A DNA stretch of 64,000 nt, taken from positions 22,327,250-22,391,249 of the forward strand of contig CM026570.1 in assembly GCA_015143295.1 (NCBI GenBank). Reading direction: 5' to 3'. The stretch is from Tetracentron sinense (lineage: Eukaryota > Streptophyta > Magnoliopsida > Trochodendrales > Trochodendraceae). Below the pieces are notes generated by a model, which saw only the letters and a program-made list of their open reading frames with translations, was not told where the DNA came from and ran no database searches. A program made the position numbers and the translations under genes. Of the stretch, positions 13,388-25,479 are shown in pieces (position 1 is the first letter of the stretch; each line of letters begins with the position of its first letter).

Positions 13388-13905
13388 TGATGGAGGAGAG
13401 CATCCAAGAGGTCTAGCAAGTCCAAGTGGGCCTACTAATTAGTTTGGGTTGGGCCGGTAGCTAGCCTGAAGTTCAGCTCTTATCTTTATTTTGGTGTTTT
13501 CCTTTGTTTTCTTTTGTTTTATTATAGTTTATAGACTGTTGCTATGCTCATAGTCTTTTTAGTAATCATGTGACTAGCATGTGACTTTGTTTTGAGGGTT
13601 GAGATTAGAAGTCTAAAGGGCTATTCAAGGGCTAGGATCTTAGGGTTGCTATAGCCTTAGTATAAATACTCTCTATGAGTCTTTGTAATCACTTTTCTTG
13701 GGCAACAAGACAGATTTTCAGATTCAAGAGACATTCCTAGGCTTCTAAGCCCTATAATTCTCAACTATTTGTGTTCCAACTTCTATTCTACTCCAAATTT
13801 TAGCTGTTTTCTGTTATTATAGTGTTTGAACTTTGAACTTCCTCTTTGGTGTAGATTGCACCTATTGCAGGCACTAGAGAGCAGGTTTCTCACCCCTTGG
13901 CTGCA
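13388..13905 (+). repeat. Chromovirus 3' LTR
   Basis: Matches the 5' LTR over its whole length with about 4% substitutions. A purine-rich GGGGAGA tract lies just upstream. TTATT follows directly. Confidence 0.88.
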
Positions 13906-13947
13906 TTATTTATGTTCCTATTTCGTCACATGATTCTCAGTTCAATC

Positions 13948-15050
13948 TGTTGTAATGGGCCGTCTAAATAAGCCCATGACCTCCTTACTGTTTGGTTACT
14001 TTATTGTTAGCTATTGTCTCTTGTCTTTTATGAGCTTAAGGGTATTTATGTCATTTTATCTTATTAGTAATATAAAAGGAGATCTAAAGGGTTTGGAGAA
14101 TTAATTCCAAACCCTATTCCTCTCTCATTCCTTCTCTTATATTCTACGAACTCTAGGTATCAAACCCTAGTTTTCTACTCTGGTATCAAAGCAGGAAGAC
14201 AAGGTCTGCATTCCTTTTCTTTTTTCCTTGCTTATTTTTCAATGGACTGTTCATGAACAGTGTTTGTGAAGAGTACCCATGAACAGTGCCTGTGAACGGT
14301 GTTTTTTCCTATATGTTAGAAAATTGGATTTTTTAAAGATCTGTATTTTTGGGGAATTGTGATGATTTTTTGGATTTTGACATTCTAGTTGGAGATTTAT
14401 CCAGTTATTTGATTTAGGGAAAAAATTTCAGTTTTAAATCAAATATTTGGAAGAAATTATTAGGGATTGTATGCTGCTGTTGGTTGATTAAAGTTGATGT
14501 GTTTTGGTGATTGGAACTTAATGGAACAAGAATCATGAAGTCTGGGTGAGATTCGGAGTTCCGACATCTTTTTTTCTCAAGTTCAGATGCTGAATTTTCT
14601 CTTTTCTAGTACGATTGGGATATACTACTTGATTGTATGAAGTTGAAAAGTTTAGTGGAAGGTTGTAAAGTGTGTAGGTTGCTGATTTGTATAAATCAAC
14701 ATTGATTTAGAGCTCTAGTTGAGGCATTGTTGGTGTTTGAGAGATCCGGCTTATTCAGTTGTTTGGTTTTAATCCCTAAGTAAGATGTATGTCCGAATCT
14801 GTGGTATGGAGGGCAATTCATATAAAACAAGCTTTCCCAGGTCTACTCTTGTTGTAGTTCCTTCTTCCGAAAATCCAAGCATGTAGATTAGTAGGGTGAA
14901 ATTGGATGGAAGAAATTGCTTAGAATTGTCACCATTCAGTTGATTGACCTACCAACTAGGTTCCAACATGTCTACTTGGTGTGATGAGTTCTTCCACAAT
15001 GGTCAAACTTTAATTTATCATTCTCGTCCCCTTTGTTTTACGAGGACCTG
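13948..15050 (+). mobile_element. Ty1/copia family A: LTR and leader, + strand
   Basis: An LTR of about 230 bp (TGTTGTAATGGGCC... to TTTTCTAC, about 13948-14178) is followed by a tRNA-iMet primer site (TGGTATCAAAGCAG) and about 0.85 kb of non-coding leader. A faint gag start (RVKLDGRN) lies near 14895. The LTR is the same family as the minus-strand LTR at 32528-32772, with which it forms a diverged inverted pair. Fossil; only the 5' part is here. Confidence 0.7.
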
Positions 15051-15534
15051 CTCTGTTCCCTCTTTGTGGTAAGGCAAATACAGATGTTGAGGCAAAGTGC
15101 TAAAAAATATTAGAAGATGAGTGCATAGACGTAGACTCTCTTCTCCTTGGACCAGTGCATACACTTGATTCAAAGAGGGTACCTCATCCTTACTTAAGAT
15201 TTGGACCCATGCTAAGTTGCTAACACAAATTTTTGGTTCAACCCAGCCAGGAATTCAAAGATTTGGACCCATGCTCAGTCAATCTTCGGTAATTCTCTCC
15301 GTTAGAAGTGCATATAATTCGGAACATCTAATGTGATCAAGCTCTTCCTACATGTCACGTAGGCTAGCAAAGTATTTAACTAAGGACTTCTCCCCTTGAT
15401 GAAGCTGGGAGATTTCTTGCCTTAATTGGTAGATCCGGGCAATATTACGAATTTGGGAGTAAGTTTGAGCTGCCGAATCCCAAATCTCTCTAGTGGTTTG
15501 CAGAAAAAGGAAACTACGTGTGGCTAAATAGAAT
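15050..15534 (-). mobile_element. Copia gag remnant, minus strand
   Basis: Read on the minus strand it shows copia gag features: LFLQTTREIWDSA and RIYQLRQEISQLHQG. It abuts the left end of the copia inserted at 15535. It appears to belong to the minus-strand family-A element whose 5' end lies at 31345-32772, separated from it by that later insertion. Fossil. Confidence 0.65.
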
Positions 15535-16946
15535 TGTTGAGATATGTTATTATGATAGGTGTAGATACACCGTATCTTGTCATTAAAGGTAGTATTATAA
15601 TCCTACTTTATGAGTGATATAAATAATAGTAAAGGGGAATCAGCCCCGAGTCTTTCTCTCCAATTTTTTTCCTCTTATTCTACTTTCTTCTTCTAGGGTT
15701 TCACTTTCTACTTGGTATCAGAGCAGAAAGACAAGGCCTGCACTTTTTTAATGGAGTGCCCAGGAATAGTGGCATGAATAATGTTGTAAATAGGGTTGCG
15801 AGAGTAGTGCTGCGTGAATAGTGCAAATTCAAGGGTATGTGATTCTGAATTTTTGAGAATGGTTTGAGATATTTTGGATGATGTTTAGACTTTAGAGGCA
15901 TTTTTCTCACCTGAGATGCTTCGTGATAAAAAATTTGAACTTTGAAAAATCTGATTGGTGCAATCTGTCTAGCCTATTTTGTTGGGAAAAATTAGTAGTG
16001 ATTGATGAGTTAAAATATTTCAAAATTTCTGAACTTGTTTGGCGTTCTGTGAAGAATTGAAGTTGGGGTGGTGATGTTTTTCCCTCTGTAGGGTTGTTGT
16101 TTTCCTGCTGCTTATTTTTTTGGGCTCCAAATCTCATAAATTTGAGATTTATAAAGTCAGAGTCGTAAAATATTTAAAAGGAGATTTGAAAAGTAGTTAA
16201 AGGATATTATCACCAATGTCGACTAAAGAGGGGTCTGCAACATCTAAAGTGATTTCTAGGGTATCCGGGATTCCAAGTTCAATGCCTATCACAAGCAACT
16301 AAGGTGATAATCCTAGTGTATAGGTCACAACTATAAAGTTGGATGACATTAATTTACTGGAGGTCTCAATCCGCGAAGATGTATATCGGTGGGAGAGGGA
16401 AGCTAGGGTGCTTAAATGGTAGGGTGAAGGAACCTACTATTGATGATATGTAATATGATAAATGAGAACAAAAAAATCTTATGGTGATATCATGGCTCCT
16501 CAAATCTATGCAATCACACATTTTTTTTTGTTCCTTTGGACAACGAAAAAGATTTGGTATAAAGTTATTAGAGTTTATTCCCAACGTCAAAACATTGTGA
16601 GGGTTTATAAGTTGAGGCAAGAAATTACTATTCTTCGACAATTTTGCTACTTACTATTCAACTCTTTAGGGACTCTGGGAAGTGTTAAATCATTATTAAG
16701 TCATATAGTGAGACACTGATAAAGATGAGGACAAACATCGACAATAGGTGGAACAAAACAGGACTTTTGATTTCTGGGCTAGTCTAAACTTTGAGTTTAA
16801 GTTAACTAGAGTTCAAATTTTGGGGAGAGATAAACTTCCTACATTAGACCAAGTCTACTCTATGGTACAGAGTGAGGAAAGCTGTAAGAAAGGTTATGCA
16901 GCCCACTCTGACCAACGATCATTCAGCCATTGCTGCATCTTCTAGT

Positions 16947-19070
16947 CATGGTTCAAAATATCGGTATCGGTCGCCGTATCGGTTAGCTCAAAATAGGATA
17001 CGTATCGGTACCGTATCGGTTGGATACGGTGTAAAAATTCAGGATACGCTAAAAAAAGCTTGGATACGCAAGGAAAAACTTAGATACCTTGCATAAAACC
17101 TCTTTTAATACAAATATAAGCTAAAAACAAATTAAATGAAGACCTTCAACTACATTTATAATTATACATATGAGAGTTTAAAAATTTATAAGTCAAAAAA
17201 GACGTGCGCGTTGATAAATATGCATGAAAATACAAACAATAATCAACCAAGTATAAGAAATATAATCTAGAATTAATCATCATTAGTATATATCAACTTA
17301 GAGTAGAAAATTTAAGTTATCTATACTTAACATTCAGTGATTATCCATTTTAATTCTTTTAGATATCTAAAGAACTTATGAATACACATTAAAGTTGATA
17401 ACTAATTGAAATTTAGCAATTTAGTTTCCAAACCTATTTCTATCTGCAATTGACAAGCTCGATGCTTTTTCAGGACTTAATCAATATGGGAAGATGAGGA
17501 AATTGTTGAATTATCGAAGACCCTACATCAAGATCAAACGAAGATGACTGTAATTTTATTTGACTGTGAAGTGGATGTAAATATAATTTTTTTTTTTATG
17601 TAAACAAGCAGGGCTTTTGTTCAATTTTTTTATTTTTTATTTTTGATGTAAACAAGCAGGATGACTGTAATTTTATTTGGTAGTTAGTTGTTAGTCTATA
17701 CTCTGTTTGTTTGGGCTCTTTATGATTCACTATTTGTGAATCCTCATTTTTTAATGAAATTATTTTTTATCGATAAAAAAAAATGTAAACAAGCAGGACT
17801 TCTATATCTATTGAGTGGTGTTCAGGTGATTACAAGCTTAATAGGGTTAATTTTCTTTTTTTTTTAAAAAAACAACCAAGGTTAGATTGTTGAACCCCAA
17901 GGGTTAGTGAATCTAAAGCATAGTTAATAGGAGTTAAAAGGGACACGTTGACAAGTGGGTGTGATTTTTTTAATAGGGTTATGATTATTATTATTATTTT
18001 TAAAACCTTGGGAGAGTTCAATCACACTTATTGACTGTCCCTTTTAACTCCTATTAACTGTTGTTAAGATTCACTAATCCTCAGGGTTTAACAATCTAAC
18101 CTTGGTTTTTAGAAAAAAAATACATATATGATGTGTCCCCTTTTAACTCCCTTTGACTATGATTAAGATTCACTGACCCTTAGAGTTAAAGCATCAAACC
18201 TTTGTTTTTAGAAATAAAAAATAAAAAAATTAATGTGTCCCTCCCTTTAACTGTGGTTAAGATTCCCTAACCCTTAGGCCTTAGGGTTAAAACATCTAAT
18301 ATTAGTTTTTTGGAAAAAAAAATTTAACGTGTTACCTTTAACTCTCTTCAACTATGGTTAAAATTCAATAACCCTTGAGGTTAAAGCATCTAATCTTGAT
18401 TTTTAGAAAAAAAATTAACCATAATGGTTAAAACTTATTAAACATAGTTCAAGAACTGTTAAGGCAATGTAAGGGAGGGGTCTTAAAAAAAAAAAAAAAA
18501 AAAAACTATTTATAAATAAGTACCTTTTGGTAATTAATCAATCATTATGGTCTTTTTTCGTAAAAGACCATTACCACTTTACCAATCCTATTCCTATTCG
18601 TAACATCAGAGCTCAGATATCAAACAAACAAAAAAAAAAAACAGAGGAAAGAGAGGAGAAGAGAAGAGGGGAAGAGCCGAAGGGGAGACTCACCCTCGGC
18701 AACGGCGATGGCGACGGCGGCGGCTACAGGTTCTTCCTTCCCCCTTTCTTCTTCTTCTTCCTCCTTTCTCCTATTTTCTTCCTTCTTGCTCCTCTTTTTT
18801 TTTTCTTTTTTCCTTCTTCTATTGCAGACAAGTGAATCCTATAGGATTTCACGAAAAAAAATCACAGCAAAAAGAAAAGGAAAAAAAAAAAAAAACCACT
18901 CTAAAACGGATGCGTATCGCATGTATCGGTGCGTATCGGTACCGATACGCACCGATACGGATACGATACGCTGTATTTTTTTTATTCCGGCGTATCTATG
19001 TATCGATAGGCTGAAAAACCGGTACGTATCGGCCCGTATCGGCCGATACGTATCGATATTTTGAACTATG
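16947..19070. mobile_element. hAT-like TIR element, 'GATACGTATCGG' family, copy 1 (2.12 kb)
   Basis: Termini CATGGTTCAAAATATCG and, inverted, CATAGTTCAAAATATCG, flanked by 8-bp duplications CTTCTAGT / CTTCTAAT (one difference). About 150 bp at each end is packed with GATACG/CGTATCGG words. The interior contains a palindromic-plus-tandem array of ~100-bp units (17850-18440), A/T homopolymers, and a GC-rich gene-like patch (18640-18760). No transposase is recognisable, so it is non-autonomous. It lies in the gag region of copia B. A near-identical copy in opposite orientation lies at 21404-23534. Confidence 0.85.
17850..18440. repeat. Diverged ~100-bp repeat array inside the 2.1-kb element (copy 1)
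   Basis: Units carry the words TTTTAACTCC, TTAAGATTCACTAA, CCTTAGGGTT and AATCTAACCTTGG followed by A-rich sequence. Four units run in direct orientation (starting near 18036, 18138, 18240, 18333) and one is inverted (about 17870-17945), giving a palindromic head. The same words recur at 50641-50813 and 52430-52665. Confidence 0.8.
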
Positions 19071-21403
19071 CTTCTAATGCTCCAAAGGGGGGAAAAGGCC
19101 CCATTCGGAAGAACATGCCTTCTGGTGACAAAGACAAATTGAAGTGTGATAATTGTGGAAAGATTCGACATACACGGGAGACTTATTGGGAACTACATGA
19201 CAAACCAACAAGATATAACTGTCCTAGGCATTGCTCCTACTTGCCACACTACAACAGCTATGACTCCTTCCTTGGGTACCTCTTTGTCACATCTCCTACA
19301 AGAAGCTCCTCATCAGCCTCAAACAACTTCTATACAAATGATATTGATTATCTTCGGTGTTTTTTGAGTCACTTGGAAGGTCCTTCTGCCTCCACCTCTT
19401 TTGCATAGTCAAAGACTCATGCATTTGCTAATTTCGTAAATCATTCTACATCTTGTCTAGCCTAGATTATTGATTCAAGTGTGTCTGATCATATGACAAG
19501 TGTGTCTGATCATTTTTTTTTGCTTATAGTCTAGCTTCTGAAAGATATTAGTCAGAATTGCTGATGGGTCCCTTTCCTCTATCTCTGGGAAGAGAGATGA
19601 GAGCGCCGATTAGTGTTGGCGCATCTAGGGCTAATCCCTTAACCAGTGGTTCAAAAGGGTTATCCTCAAGGCAGGCCATCTTCTTCACTGGTCTGTTTAT
19701 TAGATCGGACCTAATGGAAGGAGTTTCTCTGCCTTACTGTAGCTGGAAACCATTCATGTGGTGGAGTATATTCTGGCAACATGTCTTCAACAGTTCGTAG
19801 GTTTTGCGGTAGAAGCTAAGGCCTTTGATCTGCAAGGTGTAGATTTAAGTGATGGATTTGCGGTTAAGATTACAAAGTGAAGTAAACGAGGTTTTCTAAG
19901 TATCATGTGGGTTCCGGAGGAGGCGATTAGATGGATGGTGAAAAGTGTCAAGGATTTCCTTGAGGCAAAAGGGTCTATGTTTAGAAAATACGGAGGGAGT
20001 AAGAGCACCATTGTTGGAGAAAAGAGGTCCAATGGAAGATGTGAGTATATGGTTTTTCAGACATTCTTGGGCTCTGGAGCTGGAGGTATGATCTTCATTA
20101 CTAAGGGTGACCGGGGATCCGGTTGGGCTGCACTTCTGGGAGCTAATACATTCTTCAGCTCGAATCATTCACCAAAAATTAGAAACCCCCCGCACCCTGG
20201 TGTAATATGAGATTAAGCAAGGAGGCTGCATCAATGCCAGAACGTTTGGTTGGGCTTAGAACCCATGTGGTGAAAGACAAGACCTCACAGAAGGTGGTCG
20301 TGGATTTGGATGCCGAAGCTTTTAATCAGTGGGGTGATGCAGTGGTATGTTCCCTGGGTGGGTCGGGAACTACAGATCTTTGGGTCGAGGTGGTGAGGCT
20401 GTAGAACATTGTTTGATAGAAGAAGATAACATAACCATCCACCCTATTGATTACAATTAAGCAACTTTCCACCCAAAAGAAGGTACAGACATCTCCAAAA
20501 TTTGCAACAATCGTCAATTTACTCTGAGCCTTGGCACCTTTGTGGGTTTTCATCGCTGGTGATTGGGGTCAAACACTTTATTCTACACAGAGCTTCTACA
20601 ATCCAGATGGCTAGCTTTGAAGGGTCTTCCCTTCTATTTTTGGGTGACTCTGAATTTTCAACAGATTGGCCAAATCTGTGGTGGTTTGCTAGACATCCTA
20701 AGGTCAACAATCGACCTCCCTGACCTATCAGCAACAAAGATATTTGTAAGGAGCGAAGATGAAGATTGTTGCAGATGTAAGGACTTACTGGATTCAATGG
20801 AGCTCCGGTGGATTGGCAGCGGTGTTCGAGAATCGAGAGATGCACTGTTCATCCCAAATCATCCAGGTGTCAAGCATCGCACGGTGGATCTCTTTCTTGA
20901 AACAGCCACTCGCAACTAGATCGCCTCTTCGTATCAGGGGACCAATCTTGCCCATATTTCAGGTCCAGGCATAGAGGGTGTCAGCTAAAAAAAAAAACTG
21001 CCTCGCCCAGCACGCCCAATCAGAGAGAAGAATTTCTTAGCCGGAAAGTACGAACCAATGAGGTGGCTTGCCAAGAGATGAATAAAAAAAAGAGGCCATT
21101 GGGGGGCAAAGGGTTGGAAGATCAGATGCAACAAACTGTGGAATGTCAGGAGAAAGAAGACAAAGGCTAAGAATATGGTTGCGTTGCAGTTTGAAAGCTT
21201 TGGGGGTGAATCACTGACGGCTGGAGACGATTCAGTCCTGGGCGTGAGGTCTCTGTGTGCAGAAGATGATAGGGTTAGGGCTTATTTCCCCCAATCCAAT
21301 TCCCACTCTACAAGTGGTCGCAGTCTATTGGCCAAGCAAATGGATTTGGGCTGCACCCATATCGTGGGTGAGGAGGTTGGTGGAAGGGCCTTTGGGTCTC
21401 AAG

Positions 21404-23534
21404 CATAGTTTAAAATATCGATACGTATCGGCCGATACGGGCCGATACGTACCGGTTTTTTAGCCTACCGATACATAGATACGCCGGAATAAAAAAAATA
21501 CAGCGTATCGTATCCGTATCGGACGTATCGGTGCATATCGGTACCGATACGCACCGATACATGCGATACGCATCCGTTTTACAGTGGTTTTTTTTTCTTT
21601 TTTCCTTTTCTTTTTGCTGTGATTTTTTTTCGTGAAATCCTATAGGATTCACTTGTCTGCAATAGAAGAAGGAAAAAAGAAAAAAAAAAGAGGAGCAAGA
21701 AGGAAGAAAAGAGGAGAAAGGAGGAAGAAGAAGAAGAAAGGGGGAAGGAAGAACCTGCCGCCGTCGCCGTCGATGTCGTCGTCGCCATCGCCGTTGCCGA
21801 GGGTGAGTCTCCCCTTCGGCTCTTCCCCTCTTCTCTTCTCCTCTCTTTCCTCTGTTTTTTTTTTTTGTTCGTTTGATATCTGAGCTCTGATGTTACGGAT
21901 AGGAATAGGATTGGTAAAGTGGTAATGGTCTTTTACGAAAAAAGACCATAATGATTGATTAATTACCAAAAGGTACTTATTGTTTTTTTTTTTTTTTTTT
22001 TTTAAGACCCCTCCCTTACATTGCCTTAACAGTTCTTGAACTATGTTTAATAAGTTTTAACCATTATGGTTAATTGTTTTTCTAAAAATCAAGATTAGAT
22101 GCTTTAACCTCAAGGGTTATTGAATTTTAACCATAGTTAAAGAGAGTTAAAGGTAACACGTTAAATTTTTTTTTCCAAAAAACTAAGATTAGATGTTTTA
22201 ACCCTAAGGCCTAAGGGTTAGGGAATCTTAACCACAGTTAAAGGGAGGGACACATTAATTTTTTTATTTTTTATTTCTAAAAACAAAGGTTTGATGCTTT
22301 AACTCTTAAGGGTCAGTGAATCTTAATCATAGTCAAAGGGAGTTAAAAGGGGACACATCATATATGTATTTTTTTTCTAAAAACCAAGGTTAGATTGTTA
22401 AACCCTGAGGATTAGTGAATCTTAACAACAGTTAATAGGAGTTAAAAGGGACAGTCAATAAGTGTGAATGAACTCTCCCAAGGTTTTAAAAATAATAATA
22501 ATAATCATAACCCTATTAAAAAAATCACACCCACTTGTCAACGTGTCCCTTTTAACTCCTATTAACTGTGCTTTAGATTCACTAACCCTTGGGGTTCAAC
22601 AATCTAACCTTGGTTGTTTTTTTTTAAAAAAAAAAAAATTAACCCTATTAAGCTTGTAATCACCTGAACACCACTCAATAGATATAGAAGTCCTGCTTGT
22701 TTACATTTTTTTTTATCGATAAAAAATAATTTCATTAAAAAATGAGGATTCACAAATAGTGAATCATAAAGAGCCCAAACAAACAGAGTATAGACTAACA
22801 ACTAACAACTACCAAATAAAATTACAGTCATCCTGCTTGTTTACATCAAAAACAAAAAATAAAAAAATTGAACAAAAGCCCTGCTTGTTTACATAAAAAA
22901 AAAATATATATTTACATCCACTTCACAGTCAAATAAAATTACAGTCATCTTCGTTTGATCTTGATGTAGGGTCTTCGATAATTCAACAATTTCCTCATAT
23001 TCCCATATTGATTAAGTCCTGAAAAAACATCGAGCTTGTCAATTGCAGATAGAAATAGGTTTGGAAACTAAATTGCTAAATTTCAATTAGTTATCTACTT
23101 TAATGTGTATTCATAAGTTCTTTAGATATCTAAAACAATTAAAATGGATAATCACTGAATGTTAAGTATAGATAACTTAAATTTTATACTCTAAGTTGAT
23201 ATATACTAATGATGATTAATTCTAGATTATATTTCTTATACTTGGTTGATTATTGTTTGTATTTTCATGCATATTTATCAACGCGCACGTCTTTTTTGAC
23301 TTATAAATTTTTAAACTCTCATATGTATAATTATAAATGTAGTTGAAGGTCTTCATTTAATTTGTTTTTAGCTTATATTTGTATTAAAAGAGGTTTTATG
23401 CAAGGTATCTAAGTTTTTCCTTGCGTATCCAAGCTTTTTTTAGCGTATCCTGAATTTTTACGCCGTATCCAACCGATACGTATCCTATTTTGAGCTAACT
23501 GATACGGCGACCGATACCGATATTTTGAACCATG
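21404..23534. mobile_element. hAT-like TIR element, 'GATACGTATCGG' family, copy 2 (2.13 kb, reversed)
   Basis: Same family as 16947-19070 in reverse orientation. Termini are CATAGTTTAAAATATCG and, inverted, CATGGTTCAAAATATCG, with a perfect 8-bp duplication GTCTCAAG (21396-21403 and 23535-23542). By eye the copies differ at only a few percent of positions, so both moved recently relative to their surroundings. This copy sits in ORF1 of the LINE. Confidence 0.88.
22040..22640. repeat. Diverged ~100-bp repeat array inside the 2.1-kb element (copy 2)
   Basis: Mirror image of the array at 17850-18440 with the same unit order, showing that it was already part of the element before the two copies separated. 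Confidence 0.8.
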
Positions 23535-25479
23535 GTCTCAAGTGGAGTTGGGTTTTCGGCCACAACCCAATATTAGAAAGAAACAATATTCAGGCGAGAT
23601 GGAGCCCATAGTGCCACCTAAGAATGCCTTGAGTTCGATTTGGCCAGAGCATGTCTCGGACTTGGATTTTGAGGATTCAGATTCGTTTAGCATGGGCCCG
23701 ATTATAGACCACTTGGGTTTTAAACCCCAAAGGAGGCATGACCAAACATCAGCGGGAAATCAAAGGGAAGATGAGCGAGGTAGGACCCTGCTTGGGGGGG
23801 GGGGGGATCTAATCCACTCTCCTTCCTCCATCACCGATCGGGCGGAATCCATGGAGGGGGGAAGTTTTCGGATCATATCCACGAGGGGGAATGCGGTTCT
23901 GGCAGTGGCAGTAACATCTCCTTTACGGTGATTGGTTTCAATGCCGCTGACATTGACATAGTAGAGAGACGAGTGGTAGATATCTTGAGCTCAGATGTAA
24001 TTTTAGAGAATAGGTGGAAGAGCCAGGAGGTTGTGAATATTGACAGAGGTGGATTGTGCTAAATCTCAAGAAGTCAAAGGCCTAATCCTAGTTGCCTTTG
24101 TGGCCCCTCACAGATCTGGAAAAAGGGAGTTCTTGGGTGAGTAGTCTCGTGGTGTTATGTCCACGGTAGAGGAAGCCATGGATCAAAATGAATCTTCTCT
24201 CTGCTTTAAGGGAATTAATGATGTTGGATTCAGCATATCGGATGCCTTTGGCAGGGCTATCTGGGAGGGTCCAATTCCCGAATGGCTAGCAATACCATCA
24301 CTAGGGGCTTCTGGGTGTATTCTGTTACTTTGGGATAAGGAGAAATTGGAGGTGCTGAAGTCAGAGTTGGGAGTCTATTCTATATCGATCTTATGTAGAT
24401 TGGTGGGAGGTAATTTCAGTTGAGTATTTGCCGGGGTTTATAGTCCATCAGGGCCTGTCAATAATTCTAACTTTTGTGAGGAATTGGATGATATTAGCGT
24501 GAGATGGGATGTGCCATGGTGTTTGGGAGGGGATTTCAATAGTATTAAGTCACCTAGGGGAGAGAAAAGAGGATTGTGCATTCAATGTAAAATGAAAAGG
24601 ATTGGGGATTTCATTTTTCGCTAGAGTGATTGATATCCCTATGAGAGGAAGCCCAGTTCACTTGGTCCCAATCGGCTTCTAATCTGAGAGCGAGAAGATT
24701 GGATAGATTCCTTATCAGTTTGGTTTGAAAAAATCGGTTTCCCAATATTATCCAATCGGTTCTTCCTAGGCTTGTATTGGACCATGCCCCAATTGTTTTA
24801 GAATCGGGGTGCTTTAAGGGAGGGCCAGCGCCCTTTTGATTTAAAAACATATGGATTGAGGATGATGGATAAGGATATAGTGGCTGCAGTTTGGAAAGAT
24901 ACAGGTGTGTTTGCTAGCACTAAATTTGGTCTCAAACTTAAGGCCCTCAAGATCAAATTAAAGGCATGGAATAGGGAAACCTTTGGGAATGTCCGAGCCA
25001 GGTTAGCACTTAGTATCCCTACTCCGGGAAATTGGTGAGTTAGATACTATTGAGGAATCAGGAGAGGCTTCTAATGACGTCATTCGAGTCAAGAAGGAGA
25101 AGAAATTAGAATACACGTAAGATAGAAGAGATTAGCTGGAAGCAAAAGGCGAGAGTTAGATTATTGAAAAAGGGTGATCGAAATACATCATTCTTCCACA
25201 GAATGGCTAATTCCCATAAGAAAAGGAACTTTATCTCTAAATTGAGGGTGAATGGAATTTGGAAGGAGGGATCCCGCGAGATTGAGGATAGTATTGTACC
25301 TTACTATAAAGACTTGTACTAGGAAAAGGAAAAATGGCACCCATAGTTGGATGGTCTCCTGTTTGCGACTCTCTCCCCAGAGCAACGAGATGCTTTGGAG
25401 AGGCCTTTTGGAATGGAGGAGGTGCCGCGAGTTATGAGCAGTATGGTCAGTTAATGGGTTTACCATTGAGTTTTACAGA

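Larger units (their letters stand above)
7784..13905 (+). mobile_element. Ty3/gypsy chromovirus with both LTRs
   Basis: LTR retrotransposon fossil with LTRs at 7784-8292 and 13388-13905 (TGATG...GCTGCA) and TTATT at both edges as a probable target duplication. A primer site complementary to initiator Met tRNA (TTGGTATCAG) begins near 8298. Internal order: gag (about 8330-9520), CCHC knuckle CLTCGEKGHTSYAC (9694-9735), protease (about 9900-10230), RT (about 10530-11170), RNase H (about 11370-11810), integrase (about 12110-12850) and a C-terminal chromodomain-like segment (about 13190-13330). The layout and chromodomain make it a chromovirus; the exact clade was not settled. The LTRs differ at about 21 of ~508 aligned positions plus two small indels, so the insertion is a few million years old. 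It is broken, with roughly ten breaks, and a MITE sits in gag. Confidence 0.88.

Noticed and set aside
18527-19064. Ser/Phe-rich and Lys-rich open frames in the 2.1-kb element (and mirrored frames at 21410-21969)
   Set aside because: They are products of TTC/GAA-rich simple sequence and the GATACG repeats, with no domain; duplicated only because the element is duplicated.
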